A stretch of DNA of 64,000 nt from Pseudarthrobacter sulfonivorans (lineage in GTDB: Bacteria > Actinomycetota > Actinomycetes > Actinomycetales > Micrococcaceae), in NCBI RefSeq assembly GCF_024391045.1, contig NZ_JANFCZ010000003.1:186001-250000 (forward strand), given 5' to 3'. Every line of letters starts with the position of its first letter. Within the stretch, counting starts at the first letter, position 1. Positions 55,031-63,475 of the stretch are shown here, one piece after another. The notes under the pieces are model-generated. The model did not search any database. It worked only from the letters and a program-made list of their open reading frames with translations, and was not told where the DNA came from. Position numbers and translations under genes: made by a program.

Positions 55031-56575
55031 GTGGCGCTCGGACGGACCTACTCGGTGGCGCTGGTGGGATTGAACGGATACATCGTCGAAGTCGAAGCAG
55101 ACATCGGACAGACGCTGCCGGCCTTTGTAATCCTCGGCCTGCCGGACGCAGCCCTCAACGAAGCCAAAGAGCGCATCCGGTCGGCCGCCAAGAATTCCGG
55201 AATTCCTTTGAGCAGGCGCAAGATCACGGCCAACCTCATTCCCGCGTCGCTGCCCAAACGCGGTTCGGGTTTTGATCTGGCCGTCACAATGGCGGTCCTC
55301 CGGGCAGCGAACGATATCAAGCCCACCGAGCGCACGGTCTTCATCGCCGAACTGGGCCTGGACGGAAGGCTGCGGCCCGTACGGGGTATCCTGCCCGCAG
55401 TGATGGCAGCCGTGCAGGCGGGTTACCAGGACGTGGTGGTGGCTCAGGCCAACCTCGCCGAAGCCTCGCTCGTCCCGGGTGCCTCCGTCAGGGGATACCG
55501 GACCCTTGCCAGGCTTGCCCTCGATTTCGGCGCCGATCCGCAGGAACTGGCGCTGGACTTCGAACCCGAGGATGAATCAGGCCTTGGGGATTCCGTACCA
55601 GGTGCCGCACTGGTGCCGGACATGGCCGATGTCTCCGGCCAGGGCGATGCCCGACGCGCGCTGGAGGTGGCCGCGGCCGGGGCACACCACCTGCTGTTGA
55701 CCGGACCGCCCGGCGCGGGAAAGACCATGCTGGCGGAACGACTGCCGGGGCTCTTGCCGGATCTGGCCGATAACGAGGCCATGGAAGTTACGGCCATCCA
55801 CTCGCTGTGCGGCCTGCCCTCGTCCACCGCTCAGCTCCTGCGGCGTCCGCCGTTTGAGAACCCCCACCATTCGGCCACTGCCGCCGCGATCATTGGCGGC
55901 GGTTCCGGGTTGCCCCGCCCAGGTGCCGCGTCGCGGGCCCACCGCGGGGTGCTATTCCTGGACGAGGCGCCGGAATACGAACGGCGTGTCCTGGACGCAT
56001 TGCGGCAGCCTCTGGAGAGCGGCGAGCTGGTCATTCACCGGTCGGCCGGCACGGCCGCGTATCCGGCCCGCTTCCAGCTGGTCCTGGCCGCGAACCCCTG
56101 CCCGTGTGGCAAGGCCTCAGGAAAGGGCCTGGACTGCACCTGCACGCCCATGATGAGGCGCCGCTATGTTGCCAGGATGTCAGGGCCGCTGCTGGACCGG
56201 GTGGACATCCAGCTGCAGGTGGAGCGCGTTTCACTCGCTGACTTCGGGCAGGCAGGAGCGGAGGAGGACACCGCCGCCGTGGCAGCACGGGTGTGCCAGG
56301 CCCGCCAGCGGCAGGCAGAGCGGCTGGAGCCGTTGGGCCTGGAAACGAACTCCCAGGTCCCGGGCCGCGTTCTGCGCGGAGCGCTCCGGCTCCCCGCCGC
56401 GGCCACCCGGATCCTGGACCATTCCCTGGAGCGGGGTGTCCTGACGGCCAGGGGCTACGACAGGGTCCTGCGCCTCGCCTGGACATTGGCGGATCTATCG
56501 GACCGTGACGCACCGGACACCAATGACATCGGTCAGGCCCTCGGCCTGCGCCAGGCTGCCTCGGCAGCTGCCTGA
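55031..56575 (+). CDS. YifB/ComM family Mg-chelatase-like ATPase
   Basis: This 514-residue AAA+ protein has the N-terminal Lon-protease-like domain (GLNGYIVEVEADIG, LPDAALNEAKERI), Walker A TGPPGAGKT, Walker B VLFLDEAPEYE and the C-terminal Mg-chelatase region with a cysteine cluster (NPCPCGKASGKGLDCTC). ComM in Gram-negative bacteria is a hexameric branch-migration helicase in natural transformation. Here it precedes dprA, another transformation and recombination gene, which supports a DNA-uptake or recombination role. Confidence 0.95.
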   Translation: MALGRTYSVALVGLNGYIVEVEADIGQTLPAFVILGLPDAALNEAKERIRSAAKNSGIPLSRRKITANLIPASLPKRGSGFDLAVTMAVLRAANDIKPTERTVFIAELGLDGRLRPVRGILPAVMAAVQAGYQDVVVAQANLAEASLVPGASVRGYRTLARLALDFGADPQELALDFEPEDESGLGDSVPGAALVPDMADVSGQGDARRALEVAAAGAHHLLLTGPPGAGKTMLAERLPGLLPDLADNEAMEVTAIHSLCGLPSSTAQLLRRPPFENPHHSATAAAIIGGGSGLPRPGAASRAHRGVLFLDEAPEYERRVLDALRQPLESGELVIHRSAGTAAYPARFQLVLAANPCPCGKASGKGLDCTCTPMMRRRYVARMSGPLLDRVDIQLQVERVSLADFGQAGAEEDTAAVAARVCQARQRQAERLEPLGLETNSQVPGRVLRGALRLPAAATRILDHSLERGVLTARGYDRVLRLAWTLADLSDRDAPDTNDIGQALGLRQAASAAA

Positions 56576-56591
56576 AAGGACACACCTGACC

Positions 56592-57776
56592 ATGGATAAC
56601 GAACGGATTGCCCGGGCCGCACTGTCCCGGCTCATGGAACCCCAGGACGCGGCGGGCCTCGCACTCGTGCAGGTGGCCGGCGCCCAGGATGCCCTCCGGA
56701 TTGCCACCGGCCAGGCCACCGCGGGGCCGGCACTCGAACAGGAGATCACGGGCCTGCTCGCTGACAACGGCGCCGGAGCCGGCTGGGGCGGCCTCACGGC
56801 GGCCCGGAAACGGTGGGCGCCGCGCATCCCCGACCTTGCCCCCGAACGCGATCTGGCCACCATGGCCCGCCTTGGCGGCCGGGTCATCATTCCATCGGAT
56901 GAGCTTTGGCCCGGACAACTCGGCGATCTGGGCATGCAGGAGCCCCTCTGCCTCTGGTGGCGCGGCGTGGAACAAGAGCTGCCTGCCCTGGTCCGCAGTG
57001 TGGCGCTGGTGGGTTCCCGCGACAGCACCAGCTACGGTGCGTCGGTGACCGGAGACCTGGCGTACTCGCTCGCACAACGGGGCTTCACCGTGGTTTCCGG
57101 AGGCGCGTACGGCATCGACGCCCACGCCCACCGGGCAGCGCTCGCCGGGGGAGCGGGGCCAATGCCCACCATTGCCGTCATGGCGGGAGGCGTTGACCGG
57201 TTCTACCCGTCCGGCAACGAAGACCTCCTTCGTGCCGTCTGCAACCAGGGAGCGGTGATCGCGGAGGTCCCGCCGGGATCGGCACCCACCCGCTACCGTT
57301 TTCTGCAGCGGAACAGGCTCATCGCTGCTTTGGCCGCTGTCACCGTGGTGGTGGAAGCCCGGTGGCGTTCCGGAGCGCTGAACACCGCACACCACGCCGA
57401 GAGCCTTGGCCGGGCGGTCGGTGCAGTGCCGGGCTCCGTTCACAGCGCAAATTCGGCCGGCTGCCATCGGCTGCTCCGTGACGGCGGCGCAGTCTGCGTC
57501 ACCGACGCCGCCGAGATCGCCGAGCTGGCGTCACCCAGCGGTGATGGCCTTGCCGAGCCCGGCACCGCGCATGCGGCTGAGCACGACGGCCTGACGCTGG
57601 AAGACCTCATCCTCCTGGACGCCTTGCCATTGCGGTCCACCACGTCGGTGGAGAAACTCTGTGCTGTGGCCGGCCTGAGCGTCGAGTCCGTTCGTGCCGG
57701 GCTGGGCAGACTGGGGCTGCTGGGACTGGCGGTGTCGGAGCGGGGAGGCTGGAAGCGGGCCAAGGATTCCGGCTGA
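56592..57776 (+). CDS. dprA: DNA processing protein DprA
   Basis: The protein has 394 residues from ATG 56592. The Rossmann-like DNA-binding fold has LVGSRDSTSYG, VVSGGAYGIDAHAHRAAL, AGGVDRFYP and EVPPGSAPTRYRFLQRNR. A C-terminal winged helix (about 325-390, ILLDALPLRSTTSVEKL) is present. DprA loads RecA on incoming single-stranded DNA. An N-terminal helical region precedes the core. In organisms without proven competence the gene still persists. It follows yifB by 16 bases. Confidence 0.95.
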   Translation: MDNERIARAALSRLMEPQDAAGLALVQVAGAQDALRIATGQATAGPALEQEITGLLADNGAGAGWGGLTAARKRWAPRIPDLAPERDLATMARLGGRVIIPSDELWPGQLGDLGMQEPLCLWWRGVEQELPALVRSVALVGSRDSTSYGASVTGDLAYSLAQRGFTVVSGGAYGIDAHAHRAALAGGAGPMPTIAVMAGGVDRFYPSGNEDLLRAVCNQGAVIAEVPPGSAPTRYRFLQRNRLIAALAAVTVVVEARWRSGALNTAHHAESLGRAVGAVPGSVHSANSAGCHRLLRDGGAVCVTDAAEIAELASPSGDGLAEPGTAHAAEHDGLTLEDLILLDALPLRSTTSVEKLCAVAGLSVESVRAGLGRLGLLGLAVSERGGWKRAKDSG

Positions 57777-57826
57777 TTGGCTGTGTCACGGACATAAAAC
57801 ATCCAACCTTCTGGGACAGTGGAACG

Positions 57827-58753
57827 GTGACAAGTCAGGAACTTCCCCCGCCGTTTGAGCGGGCGCTGGCCGGCTTCGGACGGTATCTGGAAGCCGAGCG
57901 GGCACGGTCCGATCACACCCGCCGGGCGTACCTCTCGGACTTGCGAAGCTTCTTGGAATACGCCGTCACGGAAGGCATTACCGATTTGGCGGCATTGGAA
58001 CTGGGAACTTTCCGCAGCTGGTTGGGCGCCCAAAGCCAGGCCGGGATGTCTCGTTCAACCCTGGCGAGGAGATCGGCCACGGCAAGGTCCTTCACCACCT
58101 GGGCCATGCGGGAAGAATTCATCGCCGTGGACCCTGCCCTCCGACTGAGGGCACCCAAAGCCGAAAAGTCACTGCCGGGCGTCCTGCAGTCCCAGCAGCT
58201 CCTGCGACTGCTCGGCAGCCTGGAGGAAGCCGCCGCAGAGGGCTCGCCACTTCCGGTGCGCAACCGCGCCATGGTGGAAGTCCTGTACGCCACGGGCCTT
58301 CGGGTGGGGGAGTTGGCCGGCCTCGACGTGGACGATCTCAATCCCGACCGCCGCACCCTCCGCGTTATCGGCAAAGGCAACAAGGAACGGACCGTCCCCT
58401 ATGGTGTTCCGGCGGCAGTCGCCGTCGACGATTGGCTCCGCCGGGGCAGGCCGCACCTGGCGACGGACCGCAGCGGCCCCGCCCTGTTCCTTGGTTTACG
58501 GGGCAACCGCGTTGACCAGCGGCAGGTCCGGACCGTGGTCAAGGACCTCTTCGACGCCCTCGGGGACACCTCGGCAACCGGGCCGCACGCCCTCAGGCAC
58601 TCCGCAGCCACGCATCTGCTCGATGGCGGCGCGGACCTAAGGGCGGTCCAGGAAATCCTGGGCCACAGCAGCCTGGCCACCACACAGATCTACACCCATG
58701 TCTCGGTGGAACGCCTGCGCAAAAGCTACCAGCAGGCCCACCCGAGGGCCTGA
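57827..58753 (+). CDS. xerC: Tyrosine recombinase XerC
   Basis: This 308-residue integrase-fold enzyme has an N-terminal SAM-like DNA-binding domain (AERARSDHTRRAYLSDL) and the catalytic set R in ATGLRVGELAG, H-R in HALRHSAATHLL, H in LGHSSLATTQ and nucleophile Tyr in QIYTHV. It resolves chromosome dimers at dif with XerD. Position after dprA and in core genes marks it as housekeeping, not phage. GACAGT is six bases before GTG. Confidence 0.95.
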   Translation: MTSQELPPPFERALAGFGRYLEAERARSDHTRRAYLSDLRSFLEYAVTEGITDLAALELGTFRSWLGAQSQAGMSRSTLARRSATARSFTTWAMREEFIAVDPALRLRAPKAEKSLPGVLQSQQLLRLLGSLEEAAAEGSPLPVRNRAMVEVLYATGLRVGELAGLDVDDLNPDRRTLRVIGKGNKERTVPYGVPAAVAVDDWLRRGRPHLATDRSGPALFLGLRGNRVDQRQVRTVVKDLFDALGDTSATGPHALRHSAATHLLDGGADLRAVQEILGHSSLATTQIYTHVSVERLRKSYQQAHPRA

Positions 58754-58819
58754 CGGAGGGCACCCGCAACCCGTGCCGGGAGACCGAAGACCGCTCCCGG
58801 CTCGGGTTCCGAATCGCAC

Positions 58820-58848
58820 TGGCGTAATTACGCAGCGTACGGCACAAT
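58820..58848 (+). promoter_or_regulatory. Candidate promoter of the DUF3145 gene
   Basis: CACAAT (58843-58848) inside GGCACAATAA resembles the -10 of rpsP. A weak TGGCGT is 17 bases upstream. A 10-bp palindrome, CGTAATTACG (58824-58833), lies in the spacer. The remaining 180 bases to the gene show nothing I recognise. Confidence 0.3.
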
Positions 58849-59027
58849 AAGAGTCACGTCCGGCAACTTTCAAGTCTCGCTTGAAGCTCCTTCGCTTCGC
58901 GCGTCACCCTAAGTCCGGACACAGTTTAATAATCAGGCAGGAACACCGCCGCTGGAATCAGGGCACAGGCAGTTTCATCCGGGCAGAGGTCGTTGGGGAA
59001 GACGTACCTACAGCTATGGAGGATGGA

Positions 59028-59531
59028 ATGTCTGTTGCAATGACCCGCGGTGTGCTGTTCGTTCACTCGGCCCCTACGGCCTTGTGCCCGCATGTCGAGT
59101 GGGCCATCGGATCCGTCGTGGATAAGCGGACGGATCTTGAGTGGACCCCTCAGCCTGCCGCGCCCGGAATGTTCCGTGCCGAGCTCTCCTGGACAGGTAC
59201 CCCAGGGACCGGTTCGGTGCTTGCGTCGTCCCTGCGCGGGTGGGCGCACCTCCGCTATGAGGTCACGGAGGAGCCCAGCCAGGGCGTTGACGGGGGCCGC
59301 TGGTCCCACACCCCCGAGCTGGGCATATTCCACGCCACCACGGACGTCCACGGCAACATCATGGTGTCGGAGGACAGGATCCGCTACGCCTACGAATCAG
59401 GCGCCGGCGATCCCTCGGCTGTTTACCACGAGCTCTCCCTGGCCCTCGGTGAGGCCTGGGATGAGGAACTCGAACCTTTCCGCCACGCGGCGGAAGGCGC
59501 GCCGGTCCGCTGGCTGCACCAGGTCGGCTGA
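59028..59531 (+). CDS. DUF3145 family protein
   Basis: The protein has 167 residues from ATG 59028, five bases after GGAGG; a start at 59016 is possible but lacks spacing. MTRGVLFVHSAPTALCPHVEWAIG, ELSWTGTPGTG and HELSLALGEAWDEELEPFRH are typical of DUF3145, an actinobacterial family of about 165 residues. Soluble, function unknown. It converges on fabF across a long inverted repeat. Confidence 0.9.
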   Translation: MSVAMTRGVLFVHSAPTALCPHVEWAIGSVVDKRTDLEWTPQPAAPGMFRAELSWTGTPGTGSVLASSLRGWAHLRYEVTEEPSQGVDGGRWSHTPELGIFHATTDVHGNIMVSEDRIRYAYESGAGDPSAVYHELSLALGEAWDEELEPFRHAAEGAPVRWLHQVG

Positions 59532-59612
59532 CACCCGCAGTACCACGCGCCGGAACGCGGCCGGAAGGCCGCCGTCGCCGCCCGCCGTCGTGCTTTTCCA
59601 TCTCCATAGCAA

Positions 59613-59659
59613 AGAGGAGGCCCCGCTATTGTGCAGTGCACAATGGCGGGGCCTCCTCT
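59613..59659. repeat. 47-base near-perfect palindrome between the DUF3145 gene and fabF
   Basis: Arms of 23 bases (59613-59635 and 59637-59659) pair with a single G-T position around one unpaired G. It lies 19 bases after the fabF stop (minus strand) and 82 bases after the DUF3145 stop. It is probably a bidirectional terminator. Confidence 0.8.
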
Positions 59660-59678
59660 GGCGTCAGCGGTGTTGTTG

Positions 59679-60917
59679 CTAGACGCTGCGGATCGCGATG
59701 ACGGCGTTGTGGCCGCCGAATCCAAACGAGTTGCTGAGGGCCACAATGTCGCCCGCCGGAAGTTCGCGCGGCGTCTTGGTGACGACGTCGAGCGGGATTT
59801 CAGGATCCTGATTCTCGAGGTTGATGGTCACCGGGGCCTTGCGTTCGTAGACGGCCAAAACCGTGAGGACTGCCTCCACCGCACCTGAAGCGCCCAGGAG
59901 GTGCCCCATCTGTGACTTGGTGGCGGAGACTGCTACGTTTTCGATGTGGTTCCCCAGGGCGGCATGAAGAGCGGTGTACTCGGGCTTGTCGCCCACGGGA
60001 GTGGAGGTGGCGTGCGCGTTGACGTGGACCACGTCCTCGGCCTGGACGCGGCCGTCGAACATGGCGGCCTTGAGCGCGCGGGTGGCGCCCAGTCCCTGGG
60101 GGTCCGGAGCCGTGATGTGGTACGCGTCGGCGGTCACGGATGTGCCGGCCAATTCGCCGTAGATGCGCGCGCCCCGGGCGAGGGCGTGCTCCTCGGCCTC
60201 CAGGACCAGCGCCCCGGCGCCCTCGCCCATCACAAAGCCGTCACGGCCGAGGTCGTACGGGCGGGAGGCACCCTGGGGGTCGTCGTTCCGGCGGGAAAGC
60301 GCCTGCATGGAGGCGAACGCAGCAAGGGGCATGGGGTGGATGGCTGCTTCGGCGCCGCCGCACATCACCACATCGGCCTTACCGGAACGGATCAGGTCCA
60401 GGCCCAGGTGCAGGGCCTCGGTGCCGGAGGCGCAGGCGGACACTGGCGTGTGGGCCCCGGCGCGGGCGCCGAGGTCGAGGCTGACGGCTGCTGCGACGCC
60501 GTTGGGCATCAGCATCGGCACTGTCATGGGGAGGACGCGGCGGGGGCCCTTTTCCTTCAGGGTGTCCCAGGCGTCCAGCAGGGTCCATACACCGCCGATG
60601 CCGGTGGCGAAGGCGACTGCAAGGCGGTCGTGGTCGATTTCCGTGATGCCGGAATCAGCCCAGGCTTCGCGCGCAGCGATGACGCCAAACTGGGTGGAAG
60701 GGTCCATGCGCTTGGCTTCAACGCGGCTCAGGACATCCAGGGCCGGGGTGGTGCAGCGCGCTGCGAAGTGGACGGGCAGTTCGTACTTGGCAACCCACTC
60801 GTCCTCCAGGGTGCGGGCACCGGAGACGCCCTTCAATGCGTTCTTCCACATTGTCGGTACGTCGCCGCCAATGGGCGTGGTGGCACCCAGACCGGTAATG
60901 ACTACTTTGCGTGTCAT
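59679..60917 (-). CDS. fabF: 3-oxoacyl-ACP synthase II
   Basis: The protein has 412 residues from ATG 60917 (MTRKVVITGLGATTPIGGDV); the 34-residue extension is not conserved-looking. The catalytic triad is Cys162 in SACASG, His in NAHATSTPVGD and His in SQMGHLLGASG. It elongates acyl-ACP with malonyl-ACP in the type II system. It is last in the fabD-fabH-acpP-fabF operon, with a 154-base gap after acpP that contains a stable hairpin. Confidence 0.97.
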   Translation of the reverse strand: MTRKVVITGLGATTPIGGDVPTMWKNALKGVSGARTLEDEWVAKYELPVHFAARCTTPALDVLSRVEAKRMDPSTQFGVIAAREAWADSGITEIDHDRLAVAFATGIGGVWTLLDAWDTLKEKGPRRVLPMTVPMLMPNGVAAAVSLDLGARAGAHTPVSACASGTEALHLGLDLIRSGKADVVMCGGAEAAIHPMPLAAFASMQALSRRNDDPQGASRPYDLGRDGFVMGEGAGALVLEAEEHALARGARIYGELAGTSVTADAYHITAPDPQGLGATRALKAAMFDGRVQAEDVVHVNAHATSTPVGDKPEYTALHAALGNHIENVAVSATKSQMGHLLGASGAVEAVLTVLAVYERKAPVTINLENQDPEIPLDVVTKTPRELPAGDIVALSNSFGFGGHNAVIAIRSV

Positions 60918-61006
60918 TGGATCACTCTCTGTCGGTGGGCAGGCCGTATCCGGTAACTCCGGCGGGGTCCCGCGTGTTGGGCAGTTGGCTGCCCGGAAAA
61001 TAGGGT

Positions 61007-61043
61007 GGACTGCCGGCACGCCTTGTGGGCGGACCGGCAGTCC
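61007..61043 (-). other. Hairpin between acpP and fabF
   Basis: GGACTGCCGG (61007-61016) pairs perfectly with CCGGCAGTCC (61034-61043) around a 17-base loop. It lies 29 bases after the acpP stop on the coding strand. It may stabilise the upstream acpP message, which is normally abundant, or partly terminate before fabF. Confidence 0.55.
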
Positions 61044-61071
61044 TGCCAGCCGTAAGGGGCTGAAGCCTTGA

Positions 61072-61317
61072 CTAAGCCTGTGCGCCGGCGATGAAGCTCA
61101 CGGCGTCGCCCACGGTCTTGAGGTTCTTGACCTCTTCGTCCGGGATGCGCACGCCGAACTTCTCTTCGGCGTTGACCACAATGGTCATCATGGAGATGGA
61201 GTCGATGTCCAGGTCCTCCGTGAAGGACTTGTCCAGTTCAACAGCCTCGGGGGCAAGACCGGTTTCTTCGTTGACGATTTCAGCCAAGCCGGCCAGGATC
61301 TCTTCATTGCTAGCCAT
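61072..61317 (-). CDS. acpP: Acyl carrier protein
   Basis: This 81-residue acidic four-helix protein carries Ser40 in the DLDIDSISMM context, the 4'-phosphopantetheine attachment site. Glu/Asp-rich helix II (VNAEEKFGVRIPDEE) is the docking face for Fab enzymes. It carries growing acyl chains. GGAGCC lies before the ATG. Confidence 0.98.
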   Translation of the reverse strand: MASNEEILAGLAEIVNEETGLAPEAVELDKSFTEDLDIDSISMMTIVVNAEEKFGVRIPDEEVKNLKTVGDAVSFIAGAQA

Positions 61318-61399
61318 TGACGGCTCCTTTTCTTGTTATTGCCGGCAGGGGATGCCGGAAATGGTTCAGCCCGCGGGGGTGCGGCCTGTGTGGGGCGTA

Positions 61400-62461
61400 T
61401 TAAGGAAGGACGATTACCTGGGCACCGAAGACCAGTCCGGCGCCGAACCCGATCTGCAGCGCGAGGCCGCCGCTGAGCTCAGGGTTTTCCTGGAGCAGGC
61501 GGTGGGTGGCCAGGGGGATGGAGGCCGCCGACGTGTTGCCGGCGTCGGCGATGTCCCGGGCCACAACGACGGACTCGGGGAGCTTGAGCTTCTTGACCAT
61601 CTCATCGATGATCCGCATGTTGGCCTGGTGCGGAATGAAGGCGACGAGGTCTTCGGCTTTGATGCCGGCCACCACGAGGGCCTGCTCGGCCATCTTGGCC
61701 ATTTCCCAGACTGCCCAGCGGAAGACGGTCTGGCCGTCCTGGCGAAGGGTCGGGTAGAGCTCCTGCGCCTCTTCGAGGAGGGCGAAGTCGCCGGATTCAT
61801 CGGACTGGCGGGCGGCCATGCTGAGGTCGCGGACATCCAGCATGGAACGCGTCATGCCGATCGCGTCCCACTTGCTGCCGTCCGAGCCCCACACGGAGGG
61901 TCCGATGCCCGGGATGTCCGAAGGGCCGATGACAACCGCGCCTGCGCCGTCACCCAACAGGAAGGAGATGGTGCGTTCCCGGTTGTCGATGACGTCTGAG
62001 AGCTTCTCTGCACCAACCACCAGGACATACGTTGCGGCACCCGAACGCACCAAAGCATCTGCCTGCGCAATGCCGTAGCAGTACCCTGCACACGCGGCTG
62101 AGATATCGAAGGCGGGTGCCGGCGTCGCGCCGATGCGGTCTGCCACCGCGGCGGCAGCCGACGGCGTGGCGTAGGGGTGCGTCACGGTGGAAACGATGAC
62201 GGCGCCGAGCTGGGAGGCCTCGATGCCTGCCTTCTGCAGGGCCTCCTGCGCTGCGCCGGCCGCCATGTCAATGACGCTGACCTCAGCCGGGGCGCGGTGG
62301 CGGGTAATGATGCCGGTGCGCTGGCGGATCCATTCGTCGGAAGAATCAATCCACTGGCAGACGTCTTCGTTGGTGACGATGACGTCCGGCCGGTAGGCAC
62401 CCAGACCGAGGATGCGGCTGTACTGGTTGACGGGAAGCTGGTTCAGCGTGGGAACGCTCAT
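61400..62461 (-). CDS. fabH: 3-oxoacyl-ACP synthase III
   Basis: The 353-residue initiating condensing enzyme joins an acyl-CoA primer to malonyl-ACP. Active-site residues are Cys124 in SAACAGY, His in IPHQANMRII and Asn in DAGNTSAAS. A segment of about 30 residues near 215-245 (SMLDVRDLSMAARQSD) is longer than in E. coli FabH, as in other actinobacteria that use branched primers. It overlaps fabD by four bases (ATGA). Confidence 0.97.
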   Translation of the reverse strand: MSVPTLNQLPVNQYSRILGLGAYRPDVIVTNEDVCQWIDSSDEWIRQRTGIITRHRAPAEVSVIDMAAGAAQEALQKAGIEASQLGAVIVSTVTHPYATPSAAAAVADRIGATPAPAFDISAACAGYCYGIAQADALVRSGAATYVLVVGAEKLSDVIDNRERTISFLLGDGAGAVVIGPSDIPGIGPSVWGSDGSKWDAIGMTRSMLDVRDLSMAARQSDESGDFALLEEAQELYPTLRQDGQTVFRWAVWEMAKMAEQALVVAGIKAEDLVAFIPHQANMRIIDEMVKKLKLPESVVVARDIADAGNTSAASIPLATHRLLQENPELSGGLALQIGFGAGLVFGAQVIVLP

Positions 62462-63387
62462 GCGTCGCCCTCCAATTCTGCGAAGAGTGCCAGTGCGGCC
62501 GTGAGGTCGTCCGGGGTTTTAACAGCAACGGTCTTGACGCCGGGCATGCCGCGCTTGGCCAGGCCCGCCAGGGTTCCCGCCGGCGCGAGTTCGATCAGGC
62601 CGGTGACGCCGCGCTGCACGAGCGTTTCCATGCACAGGTCCCAGCGTACCGGCCGGGACACCTGGGCAATCAGGCTTTCGACGGCGGCTCCGCCGTCGAT
62701 CACTTCCGCGCCGTCGAAGTTGGACAGCAGCGGCACCTGCGGCTTCTGCGGCTTGAGCTCCGGCCTCAGTGCCTCGAGGGCGCTCACCGCAGGGGACATG
62801 TGTGAGGTGTGGAACGCCCCGGCCACCTTCAGCGGGATGACGCGTGCTTTGGCCGGCGGGTTGTCGGCCAGGGCCTTGAGCTGGTCAAAGGTTCCAGCGG
62901 CGACTGTCTGGCCGGCGCCGTTGACGTTGGCCGGGGTGGCTCCGGACGCTTCGATGGCGGCCAGTACCTCAGCCGGGTCCCCGCCCACCACGGCGCTCAT
63001 GCCGGTAGGTGTCACGGCCGCAGCCGCAGCCATGCTGTTGGCGCGTTCCCGGACGAACGTCATGGCTTCCTGATCGGTGAGTACTCCGGCCAGGGCAGCA
63101 GCGGTGATCTCCCCTACGGAGTGGCCGGCAAGAATGACCGGGAGGGTGCCCAGCTCAACGTCGAACAGGGATTTTGCGGCGATCAGCCCGGCGGCGACGA
63201 TCAGGGGCTGCGCAACGGCGGTGTCCTTGATGGTTTCCTCATCCGAGGTGGTCCCATGGGCGGTCAGGTCGATGCCTGCAATCTCGCTGAGGGAGGCCAG
63301 CTGGCCTGCTACCGAAGGCAGTTCCAGCCAGGGGGCCAGAAAACCCGGGGTCTGTGAGCCCTGTCCAGGGCAGACTATTGCAAGCAC
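62458..63387 (-). CDS. fabD: Malonyl-CoA:ACP transacylase
   Basis: This 309-residue enzyme begins MLAIVCPGQGSQTPGFL. The nucleophile is Ser90 in AGHSVGE, with the arginine in FVRERANSM and His in GAFHTSHM. It loads malonate on ACP for FabH and FabF. It is the first structural gene of the fab operon, 88 bases after the PucR/FasR-type regulator. Confidence 0.97.
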   Translation of the reverse strand: MLAIVCPGQGSQTPGFLAPWLELPSVAGQLASLSEIAGIDLTAHGTTSDEETIKDTAVAQPLIVAAGLIAAKSLFDVELGTLPVILAGHSVGEITAAALAGVLTDQEAMTFVRERANSMAAAAAVTPTGMSAVVGGDPAEVLAAIEASGATPANVNGAGQTVAAGTFDQLKALADNPPAKARVIPLKVAGAFHTSHMSPAVSALEALRPELKPQKPQVPLLSNFDGAEVIDGGAAVESLIAQVSRPVRWDLCMETLVQRGVTGLIELAPAGTLAGLAKRGMPGVKTVAVKTPDDLTAALALFAELEGDA

Positions 63388-63475
63388 TTAACCAGCTTTC
63401 CAAATTGCGGTGTCATTCAGCGGTGTTTCTCTGCACCAAGCTCAAGGGGTCAGATTGTAGGAAGTCTACAACGCC

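Noticed and set aside
57827..58753. Tyrosine recombinase as evidence of an integrated phage
   Set aside because: Sequence and neighbourhood (dprA, core genes) mark it as XerC. No att repeats, phage genes or composition shift are seen.
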